Shown here: positions 17,872 through 27,711 of the stretch, piece by piece | Layout: the number at the start of each line of letters is the position of its first letter | How positions within the stretch are numbered: the stretch's first letter is position 1 | Assembly: GCF_014194975.1 (NCBI RefSeq) | Contig: NZ_JACIAY010000005.1 | Location: 186,001-250,000, forward strand | Direction: 5' to 3' | DNA: 64,000 bases | Source of the DNA: Sphingomonas sp. BK580 | Lineage (GTDB): Bacteria; Pseudomonadota; Alphaproteobacteria; Sphingomonadales; Sphingomonadaceae | Notes under the pieces: generated by a model | What the model was told of the DNA's origin: nothing | The model's input: the letters and a program-made list of their open reading frames with translations, nothing else | Databases searched by the model: none | Position numbers and translations under genes: made by a program

Positions 17872-20246
17872 GCCGCCGTGCCCGCGCGCGCGGTGTAGAG
17901 GCGGACGCCGAACACCGGCCCGGCACTGCTGCGGTCGTGCGGCAGGAACTTGACGCGGACGCTGCTCTTGCCCGCGGTGAGCCCCGGCGGCAGCGCATAG
18001 TCGCGCTCGATGAAGGCGCCGGGCTGGTCGTTGTCGAGGTGCTGGGTGGCGACCCTGACGTTGTCGACCAGAATGTCGAAATCGCGCGCGCGCTCGCCGC
18101 CCCAGTAGCTCGCCTGGAGCACCAGGGGGCCGGGCCGCACCTTCATCGTGAACTCGATATAGCCGCCCGAGCGCGCGTCGCGGCCCTGCCGCCCGCGATA
18201 GGTGACGGGGTAGCTCAGCTCGCTCGCCAGCTGGTGGTCGCGCTCGGGCTGCATCTCGCCGAGGAACATGACGTCGACCGAGCGCGCCGCCAGGTCGCGC
18301 AGCCGCGCCTGCTCGGCGGTGTAGGCGGCCTCCGCCTCGGCCCAGCCCGCGTCGGTGAAGCGCTTGAAATAGACCGCGCTGCGCCGCCGATACTGACGGT
18401 AGAAGGGGACGAAGTCGGTGTCGCCGGGCCGCACCACGCCGCGCGTGGCGTAGCGCGCCGCGGCGGCGTCGCGGGCCGCGAAGCCGGCGAGTACGTCGGC
18501 GCCGACCAGAGCGGGATCGGCGCCGTCCCACGTGCCCTCGGCGGGGCCGAGGTCGGCGGCGAGCACCAGCGGCCCGCGCAACACCGCGATCGTGTCGGGA
18601 TCGCCCGGCGCGCTCTCGGTCCGCAGCGCGAGCGGCAACGTCAGCGCGATCGTGTCGCCCGCTCTCCAGCGGCGCTCCACGATCGCGTAGCCGCGCGCCC
18701 GCGTCGGCGTGACCGCCGCGCCGTTGACGGTCACGCGCGCGCCGTCGCCGGCCCAGCCGGGCACGCGCAGCGCCACCGGGAAGGTACCGCCGCGCAGCTC
18801 GGCGAAGCGCAGCACCGCCTCGCCCTCGTACGGGTAGCGCGTCGCGAGCGTCACCCTCCCGCGCCGGGTCGCCCAGCGCGCCTCGGCGGGGATGTAGAGG
18901 TTGACGTAGAAGGTGCCGTCGTCGCCCTCCCAGAAGATCGATTCGCCGTGCTTGGCGTGGCTCTCCATCCCCGAGCCGACGCAGCACCAGAACACGTCGT
19001 CCCTGGTGGTCGAGTAATCGCGCGCCGCGCCGCTCAGCAGCGGGGTCATGTAGGTGAAGCCGCCGGTCGCCGGGTCCTGCGCGCTCATCACGTGGTTGAG
19101 GTGCGCGCGCTCGTAGAAGTCGAACAGCGCGCCGTCGGGCTGCCACGACCAGAGGTGCCGCGCCAGCTTGAGCATGTTGTAGGTGTTGCAATGCTCGCAG
19201 GTCTGCTCGGTGACGTGCTGCGCGACCGCGTCGGGCTGGAAGAAATACTCGCGGTCGGCGTTGCCGCCGATGGCGTAGCTGTGGTGCCGCGTGACCCGCT
19301 CGAAGAAGAATCGCGCGGCCTCGGCCTTGGCGGGATCACCGCCGCTCACCTCGTGGATCCGCGCGAGGCCGACCAGCTTGGGCACCTGCGTGTTGGCATG
19401 AAGGTTGGCGAGCTTGTCCTCGCCCGCGGCGAGCGGGTCGAGCACGCGATGGTCGTAGAACAGCCTTGCCATGCGCAGCCAGCGCTGGTCGCCGGTGCGC
19501 GCGTGGAGCTCGGCGTAGCTGTCGTTCATCCCGCCATATTCGCAGCCGAGCACCTCCTCCAGCCGCGCGGCGTCGAGCGCGGTGAAGACGCGTTCGAAAT
19601 AGCCGGCGAGCCCGGTGGCGACGAGCAGCGCGACGGCGTTGCCCCAGGCGGCATGGACGTCGAGCAGCCCGGCGAAGAGCTTGTGGACGGTGTACATCGG
19701 CGACCAGGAACCGTTGAGGTCGAACCCGCCCGACCGGATCTCGCCGCGCACGATCTCGGGGAAGATCTCCTCGCCGTCGACGATCGTACCGTCCTTCCGC
19801 TTGCGCCCGAGCGCGCCGACATAGCCGGTGCCGCGCCTGGCCTGCACCGTCGCCAATTCGGCCACGATGTAGTCGGCGCGGCGGCGCAGCTCGGGGTCGC
19901 CCGTCTGCTCCCAGGTGAGCGCGAGCGCGCTGAGGTAATGGCCGAGCGTGTGGCCCGCGATCGTGTCGCTCTCCCAGCCGCCGTAGATCTCGGCCTTGGC
20001 GGGCAGGCCGGCATAGGTGCGAAAGTTGTGCAGCAGCCGATCGGGCTCGAGCCGGTGGAGATAGGCGCGGTTGACCTCCACGGCGGTGTGAAAGTCGGAC
20101 GGCGCCAGGCGAACGTCGGCGAGCGGCAGCGGCCGCGCGCGGACGACGCGCTGCTCGGGCGTGGCGGAGGCCGTAACCGGCAGGAGTGCGAGCGGCGCCA
20201 GCGTCGCGGCGCCCGCCATCAGGTCGCGACGGGTCGTGCTCGGCAT
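17868..20246 (-). CDS. GH127 beta-L-arabinofuranosidase, Tat-exported
   Basis: This 792-residue protein starts MPSTTRRDLMAGAATLA, a twin-arginine signal, so it folds before export to the periplasm. The GH127 (alpha/alpha)6 barrel carries the zinc-binding cysteines: Cys350 and Cys353 in EQTCEHCNTYN and Cys421-Cys422 in FWCCVGSG, matching the Cys-Zn catalytic site known in HypBA1. A beta-sandwich region follows. HypBA1-type enzymes remove beta-L-arabinofuranose from arabino-oligosaccharides attached to hydroxyproline in extensins. It heads an operon with the Ldh2, DUF885 and probably the hydroxyproline genes. Confidence 0.9.
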   Translation of the reverse strand: MPSTTRRDLMAGAATLAPLALLPVTASATPEQRVVRARPLPLADVRLAPSDFHTAVEVNRAYLHRLEPDRLLHNFRTYAGLPAKAEIYGGWESDTIAGHTLGHYLSALALTWEQTGDPELRRRADYIVAELATVQARRGTGYVGALGRKRKDGTIVDGEEIFPEIVRGEIRSGGFDLNGSWSPMYTVHKLFAGLLDVHAAWGNAVALLVATGLAGYFERVFTALDAARLEEVLGCEYGGMNDSYAELHARTGDQRWLRMARLFYDHRVLDPLAAGEDKLANLHANTQVPKLVGLARIHEVSGGDPAKAEAARFFFERVTRHHSYAIGGNADREYFFQPDAVAQHVTEQTCEHCNTYNMLKLARHLWSWQPDGALFDFYERAHLNHVMSAQDPATGGFTYMTPLLSGAARDYSTTRDDVFWCCVGSGMESHAKHGESIFWEGDDGTFYVNLYIPAEARWATRRGRVTLATRYPYEGEAVLRFAELRGGTFPVALRVPGWAGDGARVTVNGAAVTPTRARGYAIVERRWRAGDTIALTLPLALRTESAPGDPDTIAVLRGPLVLAADLGPAEGTWDGADPALVGADVLAGFAARDAAAARYATRGVVRPGDTDFVPFYRQYRRRSAVYFKRFTDAGWAEAEAAYTAEQARLRDLAARSVDVMFLGEMQPERDHQLASELSYPVTYRGRQGRDARSGGYIEFTMKVRPGPLVLQASYWGGERARDFDILVDNVRVATQHLDNDQPGAFIERDYALPPGLTAGKSSVRVKFLPHDRSSAGPVFGVRLYTARAGTAA

Positions 20247-20317
20247 GGTCTCTCCTCGTCGACTGGTCAGGCGGCGTGAGGGGAGTGTGTCACGGAGCGG
20301 TGATGGGTGCAACAGAA

Positions 20318-20329
20318 TCGTATACGGAT
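20318..20329. promoter_or_regulatory. Candidate regulator site upstream of GH127
   Basis: TCGTATACGGAT lies 72 bp upstream of the GH127 start. Its first eight bases also occur upstream of the DapA-like gene (15059-15066). The nine-base TATACGGAT recurs upstream of the second TonB receptor (50856-50864). This could be a shared operator or promoter element; the match is short. Confidence 0.3.
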
Positions 20330-20371
20330 GAAGCACCGTCGGAGCTGCTCTCTCCTCGTTACCTCTCGGAT

Positions 20372-20391
20372 CCTCCCCGCTCGCGGGAAGG
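20372..20391. repeat. Short GC hairpin between genes
   Basis: CCTCCCCGC and GCGGGAAGG pair with one mismatch around a 2-base loop, 8 bp beyond the stop of the leftward amidotransferase gene. It may act as a weak terminator, and matches the ends of the larger repeat at 37427-37575 and the hairpin at 24658-24676. Confidence 0.5.
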
Positions 20392-20399
20392 ATTTCTGG

Positions 20400-21149
20400 T
20401 CAGTGTACGCGCTCGCCGCGCAGCGCCGCGCCGATCAGCGCGAAGAAGGCGCGGCTGCCCGCGCTCGAGTCGACGTCCCACTCCGGATGCCACTGCACCG
20501 CCAGCACCTCCGCGCCGCAGCCCGGCGCCGCGACCGCCTCGATCACGCCGTCGTCGCTCGACCGCGCCTCCACCCGCAACCCGCCGCCGAGCCGATCGAT
20601 CGCCTGCTCGTGGACCGAGTGGACGGTCAGCTGCCGCTCGCCGGTCGCCCGCGCCAGCCGACCCTCGGGCGCGAGGCTGACGTCGTGGCGCAGCGCGAAC
20701 AGCTCGGCATAGTCGCGCTGCGTCCAGCTGCCGCCGCGGAGATGGCGGCCGCAGCACGGGTCGGCCGAGAGCGAGCCGCCGAACAGCACGTTGATCTCCT
20801 GCAACCCGCGGCAGATGCCGAACACCGGCTTGCCCGCGGCGATCATCGCGTCCGCGAGCGACAGCGCCACCTCGTCGCGCTCGCGGTCGAGCGCCTCGGG
20901 CGGCAGGTCGAGCGTGCCGCCGTAGCGCTCGGGCGCGACGTGCGAGCGCGAGCCCGTCAGCAGCAGCCCGTCGAGCGGCGCGGCGAGCGCGGCCGCGTCG
21001 TTGGCGCCGGTGAGCGCGGGCACCAGCAGCACGGTCGCGCCCGAGACCGCGGCGAGCGGGCGGACGAAGCGGCTCGCCACCGCCTGCACGGGGCGATGCG
21101 CCACCTCGTTGCAGCACAACACACCGATCAGCGGCCGCCGCGACGCCAT
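20400..21149 (-). CDS. Gamma-glutamyl-GABA hydrolase-family glutamine amidotransferase
   Basis: This 249-residue class I amidotransferase-like protein (peptidase C26) has the nucleophile Cys113 in GICRGLQEINV and the catalytic His in AVQWHPEWD. The family includes PuuD, which hydrolyses gamma-glutamyl-GABA in putrescine breakdown, and gamma-glutamyl peptide hydrolases. The ATG at 21149 (MASRRPLIGVLCCNE) lies 2 bp after the serine acetyltransferase stop, so the two are co-transcribed. No other putrescine genes are here, so the substrate is open. Confidence 0.85.
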   Translation of the reverse strand: MASRRPLIGVLCCNEVAHRPVQAVASRFVRPLAAVSGATVLLVPALTGANDAAALAAPLDGLLLTGSRSHVAPERYGGTLDLPPEALDRERDEVALSLADAMIAAGKPVFGICRGLQEINVLFGGSLSADPCCGRHLRGGSWTQRDYAELFALRHDVSLAPEGRLARATGERQLTVHSVHEQAIDRLGGGLRVEARSSDDGVIEAVAAPGCGAEVLAVQWHPEWDVDSSAGSRAFFALIGAALRGERVH

Positions 21150-21151
21150 GC

Positions 21152-22108
<957 letters not shown>

Positions 22109-22215
22109 GCCTCGCCTCTCGCCAACTCGTCCGAGCCGCGACTCATACTCCACCACGCAAGTAGGTGATCCAAGCTTTTCTTGCGCGGCGAGGAGGTTCG
22201 CGCGCGCCGCATCGG

Positions 22216-23691
22216 TCAGGCGCGCTGCAACGCGCGCGCGCGGCGGCGCTGCACCGAGCTGCCGATCCCCATCGCCTCGCGATATTTCGCGACCGTGCGG
22301 CGTGCGATCCCGAAGCCCTTGGCGTTGAGCAGCTCCACCAACGTGTCGTCGGACAGGATCGTGTCGCCCTCGCCCGCGATCAGCGCGCGGATCGCGCTCT
22401 TCACCGCCTCGGCCGAGACCGCGTCGCCGCCGTCCGCCGCGGCGATCGCCGAGGTGAAGAAATACTTCAGCTCGAACAGGCCGCGCGCGCAGCTGAGATA
22501 TTTGTTGCTGGTGACCCGGCTGACCGTCGACTCGTGCAGCTCGATCGCGTCCGCCACCTGGCGCAGCGTCAGCGGGCGCAGGTGTGCGACGCCGTGGAGG
22601 AAGAAGGCCTCCTGCTGGCGGACGATCTCCGTGGCGACGCGGATGATGGTGCGCTGGCGCTGGTCGAGCGCCTTCACCAGCCAGTTGGCGCTGGCGAGCT
22701 TCTCCGCCAGCCAGGTCTTGCCCGCGCGATCCTGCGCGCCGCCGGCCAGCTCGCTGTAATAGCTCTTGTTGACCAGCACGCGCGGCAGCGTCGCGGCGTT
22801 GAGCTCGATCGCCCAGCCGCCGCGCGCGCGAGTCACGGTGAGGTCGGGGATCACCGGCGCGGGCGGGTCGCCGCCGTAGCGGAAGCCGGGCTTGGGATCA
22901 TAGCCGCGCAGCTCGCGGATCATGTCCGCCATGTCCTCGTCGTCGGCGCGGCAGATCTTCTTGAGCCGCGCCAGCTCGCCGCGCGCGAGCAGGTCGAGAT
23001 GGTCGAGCAGCCGCGCCATCATCGGGTCGTAGCGGTCGGCGTCGCGCGCCTGGATCGCGAGACACTCGGCGAGATCGCGCGCGCCGACGCCGGTCGGCTC
23101 GAAGCGCTGGATTTCGGCGAGCACCGCCTCGACCCGCGCGAGCGGCACGCCGAGCCGCTGCGCGACGTCGTGCAGGTCGGCGCGGAGATAACCGGCCTCG
23201 TCGATCTGGTCGATCAGCGCGCGCGCGACGAAGAGATCGGTCGCGTCGAAGGTCGCGCCCGCCTGGGCGAGCAGCACGTCGGCGAGGCTCTCGCTGGTGT
23301 CGGCGAAGGAGTCGAAGTCGATCGCCTCGCCGCTGCCGCTGCCCGGGCCGAGGTCGCCGATCCGCTCGGCGGCCGACTCGCTCGGGCCGTCGTCGAACCG
23401 CTCGGCGGCGATGTCGACGTCGAGCGACTCGCCCGCCCCCTCGCCCGCCATCACCAGCTCGTCGGCGCCGGCGGGCTCGTCGCGCGGCGCCTCGACAGTC
23501 TCGGGTGCCGCGGAGACGCTGTCGTCCGCGGGCGCGGTCGACTCGAGCAGCGGGTTGCGCTCGATCTCCTCGGCGATCACGCCCTCGATCTCGAGGTTGC
23601 TCAGCGCCAGCAACTTGATCGCCTGCTGGAGCTGCGGCGTCATGACCAGCGACTGCGACTGGCGCAGGTCGAGGCGCGGGGCGAGGCTCAC
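22216..23691 (-). CDS. rpoN: RNA polymerase sigma-54 factor
   Basis: This 491-residue protein begins MSLAPRLDLRQSQSLVMTPQLQQAIKLLAL, the Gln-rich activator-interacting region I. An acidic region follows (about 50-125), then the core-binding domain, the helix-turn-helix, and the RpoN box ARRTVAKYRE at 463-472 that reads the -24 element. It needs enhancer-binding ATPases; none is seen in the window. It lies 28 bp after lptB on the same strand, the standard proteobacterial lptB-rpoN order. Confidence 0.97.
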   Translation of the reverse strand: MSLAPRLDLRQSQSLVMTPQLQQAIKLLALSNLEIEGVIAEEIERNPLLESTAPADDSVSAAPETVEAPRDEPAGADELVMAGEGAGESLDVDIAAERFDDGPSESAAERIGDLGPGSGSGEAIDFDSFADTSESLADVLLAQAGATFDATDLFVARALIDQIDEAGYLRADLHDVAQRLGVPLARVEAVLAEIQRFEPTGVGARDLAECLAIQARDADRYDPMMARLLDHLDLLARGELARLKKICRADDEDMADMIRELRGYDPKPGFRYGGDPPAPVIPDLTVTRARGGWAIELNAATLPRVLVNKSYYSELAGGAQDRAGKTWLAEKLASANWLVKALDQRQRTIIRVATEIVRQQEAFFLHGVAHLRPLTLRQVADAIELHESTVSRVTSNKYLSCARGLFELKYFFTSAIAAADGGDAVSAEAVKSAIRALIAGEGDTILSDDTLVELLNAKGFGIARRTVAKYREAMGIGSSVQRRRARALQRA

Positions 23692-23719
23692 GGGATCACG
23701 GGTCCGCGGCGCGTCGACA

Positions 23720-24514
<795 letters not shown>

Positions 24515-24657
24515 CGCCGTCAGGCCTCGCATAACAGGGTTACCGGTCCGCTAACGACGCGCCGGTTGGCAGGGAACGTGCATGCCCGATCGGCGTCGGC
24601 GTTTGAAGGGGGGACGTGACGAGCGGTGCGCGGGCGGGGGTGAGGGGCGACCCTGGG

Positions 24658-24676
24658 TCCTCCCCTCGCCGGGGAG
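24658..24676. repeat. CCTCCCC/GGGGAGG hairpin downstream of lptA
   Basis: A perfect 7-bp inverted repeat with a 5-base loop lies 12 bp past the lptA stop in the 173-bp gap before lptB. It lacks a T-run, so it is more likely a repeat-element end (compare 37427-37575) than a classic terminator. Confidence 0.5.
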
Positions 24677-24687
24677 GATCATCAACC

Positions 24688-25236
24688 TCAGTCCCGCTTG
24701 GGTACCGAGAACGTCCCCGTCACGCGCCCGCTCGGCGCCTGCGTCACGTTGCCCGCGCCGCCGGCGCCGCCCGCCACAGCTGAGCCGTCGATCACCGCGC
24801 GCCCGGTGTCGAGGTTGATCGTCAGCCGCCCACCGCTGACGGTGTTGCCCGCCTGGGTCAGCCGCACCCCGCCCAGCATCGTGATGACGCGGCGGTTGAG
24901 GTCGTATACCGCGTAGGTGCTGCGCGCGGTCTGGTCGGGCCGGGTCACCGTCACCCCGCCCGAGGCGTCGAGGCGCGACACCTGCGGGTTCCCGTCCTCG
25001 ACCTGGCCGGTGTAGGCGACCGTCATCCGCGCCGCGTCGAGCGTCATCTCGGCCTGACGCACCTTGACGTTCCCCGCCAGCACGGCGCGGTTGGCGCGAT
25101 CCTGCAGCTCGATATGATCGGCGCCGAAGTCGATCGGCGCGGCGCTGTTATGACGCGTCTGCGCGACCGCGCCGCCGGCGAGCAGCAGCGCCAGCAGCGG
25201 GACTCGACAGGCGACCGGGGCGAGAGGGCGCAACAT
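24688..25236 (-). CDS. lptA: LPS transport periplasmic protein LptA
   Basis: This 182-residue OstA-fold protein has a signal peptide (LLALLLAGGAVAQ) and the beta-jellyroll segments IDFGADHIELQDRANRAVLA and AGNTVSGGRLTINLDTGRA. It forms the periplasmic bridge that carries LPS from LptC to LptD. Its start lies 12 bp after the lptC stop. The Gly/Ala-rich stretch (AVAGGAGGAGN) near the C-terminus is a flexible tail. Confidence 0.93.
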   Translation of the reverse strand: MLRPLAPVACRVPLLALLLAGGAVAQTRHNSAAPIDFGADHIELQDRANRAVLAGNVKVRQAEMTLDAARMTVAYTGQVEDGNPQVSRLDASGGVTVTRPDQTARSTYAVYDLNRRVITMLGGVRLTQAGNTVSGGRLTINLDTGRAVIDGSAVAGGAGGAGNVTQAPSGRVTGTFSVPKRD

Positions 25237-25248
25237 CCAGCGCTCTTT

Positions 25249-25881
25249 CTATTTTCTCGGGTCGATCCGCAAGCGCGCATTGCCGTCGAGCGTGACGGTG
25301 CGCGCCTCGAGGTCGGCGCGCATGCTGTCCCCGCTGAACGTGCCCTGGCGAACGGTGCCGCTGACCGCGGCGGTGGAGCGCAGCCGGCGCGTCTTCAGGT
25401 CGACCACCGCGTCGGTCGTGTCGAGCGCGTAATTGTTGGGACCACGCACCTTGATCGGCCCGGCGACGTCGACCTGCTCGCTGTCCATGTCGTAGCGGCC
25501 GGTCGGCGCGGTCATCTCGGCCGGGCCGTCGGACAGGCGGATCGCGGCGGCGAGGTCGCGGATGTTGACGACCGGTTCGGCCGAGCTCTTCTGCAGCGCC
25601 GAACCCGCGGTGAGCGCGAAGGGCTGGCCCTTGGCGTCGGTGCCGCGATAGCGCGCGCGCTGGATCTTGAGCCGCTCGCGCGCGACCTCGACCTTGTTCT
25701 TGTCGAGCACGAAGGAGGCGTCGCCCCCCATCGTCAGCGGCGCCATCACCAGGAAGGCGAAGAGCACGCCGATCGAGAGCGGCAGCAGGCGGTTGGCGGC
25801 GGCGATCAGGCGATCGTGGCGCCCGCCGGGCTGCGCCCAGCGCTGGCGCTCCGAACGCGTGCGGATCGCCACCTCAGACAT
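25249..25881 (-). CDS. lptC: LPS export protein LptC
   Basis: This 210-residue bitopic protein starts MSEVAIRTRSERQRW, with one transmembrane helix (about residues 33-52, LPLSIGVLFAFLVMAPL) and a periplasmic beta-jellyroll that accepts LPS from LptB2FG. The ATG at 25881 overlaps the exonuclease stop by 8 bp. A much longer in-frame upstream extension is antisense-like low-complexity sequence inside the neighbour and is rejected. Confidence 0.92.
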   Translation of the reverse strand: MSEVAIRTRSERQRWAQPGGRHDRLIAAANRLLPLSIGVLFAFLVMAPLTMGGDASFVLDKNKVEVARERLKIQRARYRGTDAKGQPFALTAGSALQKSSAEPVVNIRDLAAAIRLSDGPAEMTAPTGRYDMDSEQVDVAGPIKVRGPNNYALDTTDAVVDLKTRRLRSTAAVSGTVRQGTFSGDSMRADLEARTVTLDGNARLRIDPRK

Positions 25882-26494
25882 GCGCGAAGATGTCCACCTC
25901 GGGCCAGCCGGCGAGGTCGAGCTCGGCGCGGGCGGGAAGGAAGTCGAAGCACGCCTGCGCCAGCGCGGTGCGCCCCTCGCGCGCCAGCCGCCGGTCGAGC
26001 TCGTCGCGCAGCCGGTGGAGGAAGCGCACGTCGGAGGCGGCATAGTCGCGCTGCGCCTCGCTCAGCTCGGGGCCGCCCCAGTCGGACGACTGCTGCTGCT
26101 TCGAGATGTCCTGGCCGAGCAGCTCGCGCACCAGCTCCTTGAGGCCGTGGCGATCGGTGTAGGTGCGCACCAGCCGCGACGCGGTCTTGGTGCAATAGAC
26201 CGGCGCCGCCACGACGCCGAGATAGTGGCGGATCGCGGCGATGTCGAAGCGCGCGAAATGGTACAGCTTCACGCGCGACGGATCGGCGAGCACGGCGCGC
26301 AGCACCGGCGCGGCATAGTCGCTGCCCGGGTTGAAGCGAACGAGATGCTCGTCACCGGTACCGTCGGACAATTGCACCAGGCAGAGCCGGTCGCGCGGGG
26401 TGATCAGCCCCATCGTCTCGGTGTCGACCGCGATCGCGGTGCCCGGGGCGAACACGTCGCCGGGCAGATCTTCCTCGTGAAAATGGACAGCCAT
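25874..26494 (-). CDS. RNase D-like 3'-5' exonuclease
   Basis: This 206-residue protein has a single DEDDy exonuclease domain: IAVDTETMGL (Asp/Glu), HFARFDIAAI (Asp) and YAASDVRFLHRL (Tyr...Asp). It lacks the HRDC domains of full RNase D, as in the short alphaproteobacterial form. It probably trims 3' ends of structured RNAs. The ATG at 26494 (MAVHFHEEDL) is favoured over a start 12 codons upstream. It is the first gene of rnd-lptC-lptA. Confidence 0.88.
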   Translation of the reverse strand: MAVHFHEEDLPGDVFAPGTAIAVDTETMGLITPRDRLCLVQLSDGTGDEHLVRFNPGSDYAAPVLRAVLADPSRVKLYHFARFDIAAIRHYLGVVAAPVYCTKTASRLVRTYTDRHGLKELVRELLGQDISKQQQSSDWGGPELSEAQRDYAASDVRFLHRLRDELDRRLAREGRTALAQACFDFLPARAELDLAGWPEVDIFAHV

Positions 26495-26759
26495 GCGCGC
26501 GGCTGTAGCGGGGCGGCGGCGCGGGCTCAACGCGTTCGTTGGGTTGCGTCTGCGACAGACGGTGCCGCTCGCGGGTTAAGAGGCAAGTGATTGGCGCATC
26601 TGCAAAGAAAAGACTCGCACAACGATTCGACGGCGCTGGATTGTTCGGCTATGACAGGCGATGCGGCGCATTAGGATCTGCGCCCGGGGAACCGCGTTCG
26701 CCGTCCTGCGCGTGGTCTCGTTGAGAATGTTCGGGCGGACCGGGAAGACGAACAGGGTT

Positions 26760-27575
26760 ATGGGTTACGACAAGGGCGGCCGCGGCAATCGCGGCGGACG
26801 TGGGCGCGACAAGCGCGACGGTTTCGGCGGCGGCGGTGACGACTTCGGCGGCGGCGGCTTCGGCGGCGGCGGCTTCGGCTACGAGGACCGCGGCGGCTTC
26901 GGCGGTGGCGGCGGCAACCGCGGCTTCGGCGGCGGTGGCTTCGGTGGCGGCGGCGGTGGTCGCGGCTTCGGCGGCGGCGGCGGCGGGTTCGGCGGCGGCG
27001 GCGGTGGTGGCGGCTTCGGCGGCGGCCGCGGCATGCCCCCCCAGGTCGTCGGCGAGGGCACGGGTGTCGTCAAGTTCTTCAACGCGCAGAAGGGTTTCGG
27101 CTTCGTCGTGCGCGATGACGGCGGCGAGGACGTGTTCGTCCACATCTCCGCGGTCGAGCAGGCCGGTCTCTCCGGCCTGGCCGAGGGTCAGCCGCTCGGC
27201 TTCACCCTGGTGGATCGCGGCGGCCGCATCTCGGCGACCGACCTGAAGATCGAGGGCGAGCCGATGCCGGTGACCGACCGCGCCCCGCCGCGCGAGGGCG
27301 GCTTCGGCGGCGCGCCGGGCGGCGCACGCGGCGGCGGTGCTCCGCAGCGCCAGCTGACCGGCGAGAAGGCCACGGGTACGGTCAAGTTCTTCAACGCCAT
27401 GAAGGGCTTCGGCTTCATCCAGCGTGACGACGGCCAGCCCGACGCGTTCGTCCACATCTCGGCGGTCGAGCGCGCCGGCATGCCGACGCTCAACGAGGGC
27501 GACCGGCTCAGCTTCGAGATCGAGGTCGATCGTCGCGGCAAGTACGCCGCGGTGAACCTGGCCTCGTCGAGCTGA
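26760..27575 (+). CDS. Gly-rich double cold-shock domain protein
   Basis: This 271-residue protein has a highly repetitive Gly/Phe/Arg N-terminus (residues 5-91, FGGGG units with RGG-like motifs) followed by two cold-shock domains at about 100-165 and 203-268. Each has the RNP1-like KGFGF(V/I) and RNP2-like DVFVHIS/DAFVHIS motifs. It should bind single-stranded RNA or DNA, and the Gly-rich tail may self-associate. The 265-bp leader (26495-26759) fits a long cold-shock 5' UTR. The ATG at 26760 (MGYDKGGRGNRGG) is preferred; an ATG 11 codons earlier is possible. Confidence 0.92.
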   Translation: MGYDKGGRGNRGGRGRDKRDGFGGGGDDFGGGGFGGGGFGYEDRGGFGGGGGNRGFGGGGFGGGGGGRGFGGGGGGFGGGGGGGGFGGGRGMPPQVVGEGTGVVKFFNAQKGFGFVVRDDGGEDVFVHISAVEQAGLSGLAEGQPLGFTLVDRGGRISATDLKIEGEPMPVTDRAPPREGGFGGAPGGARGGGAPQRQLTGEKATGTVKFFNAMKGFGFIQRDDGQPDAFVHISAVERAGMPTLNEGDRLSFEIEVDRRGKYAAVNLASSS

Positions 27576-27601
27576 TCGGCTCGGCCTTCGGCTGACAGAA
27601 G

Positions 27602-27630
27602 CGGCCCGCCCGGCCTCGCCGGGCGGGCCG
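27602..27630 (+). terminator. Terminator after the cold-shock gene
   Basis: A perfect 13-bp GC stem (27602-27614 with 27618-27630, loop CTC) lies 26 bp after the stop and is followed by TTCTCGTT. The T-run is weak, but the stem is very stable. Confidence 0.75.
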
Positions 27631-27711
27631 TTCTCGTTCGTGCGGCGGGTCGCTCGCGGCGCTTGCCCTCGGCAGCTCGCTCGCGCATCGCGGCGGCGAG
27701 GGAGCCCTACC

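Noticed and set aside
16947..20279. Long + strand open frame opposite GH127 and Ldh2 genes
   Set aside because: Its composition is the antisense of the supported genes, without domain motifs or a ribosome-binding site.
26880..27040. Tandem repeat tract as a CRISPR or satellite
   Set aside because: The period-3 GGC pattern is simply Gly codons of the cold-shock protein's Gly-rich tail.
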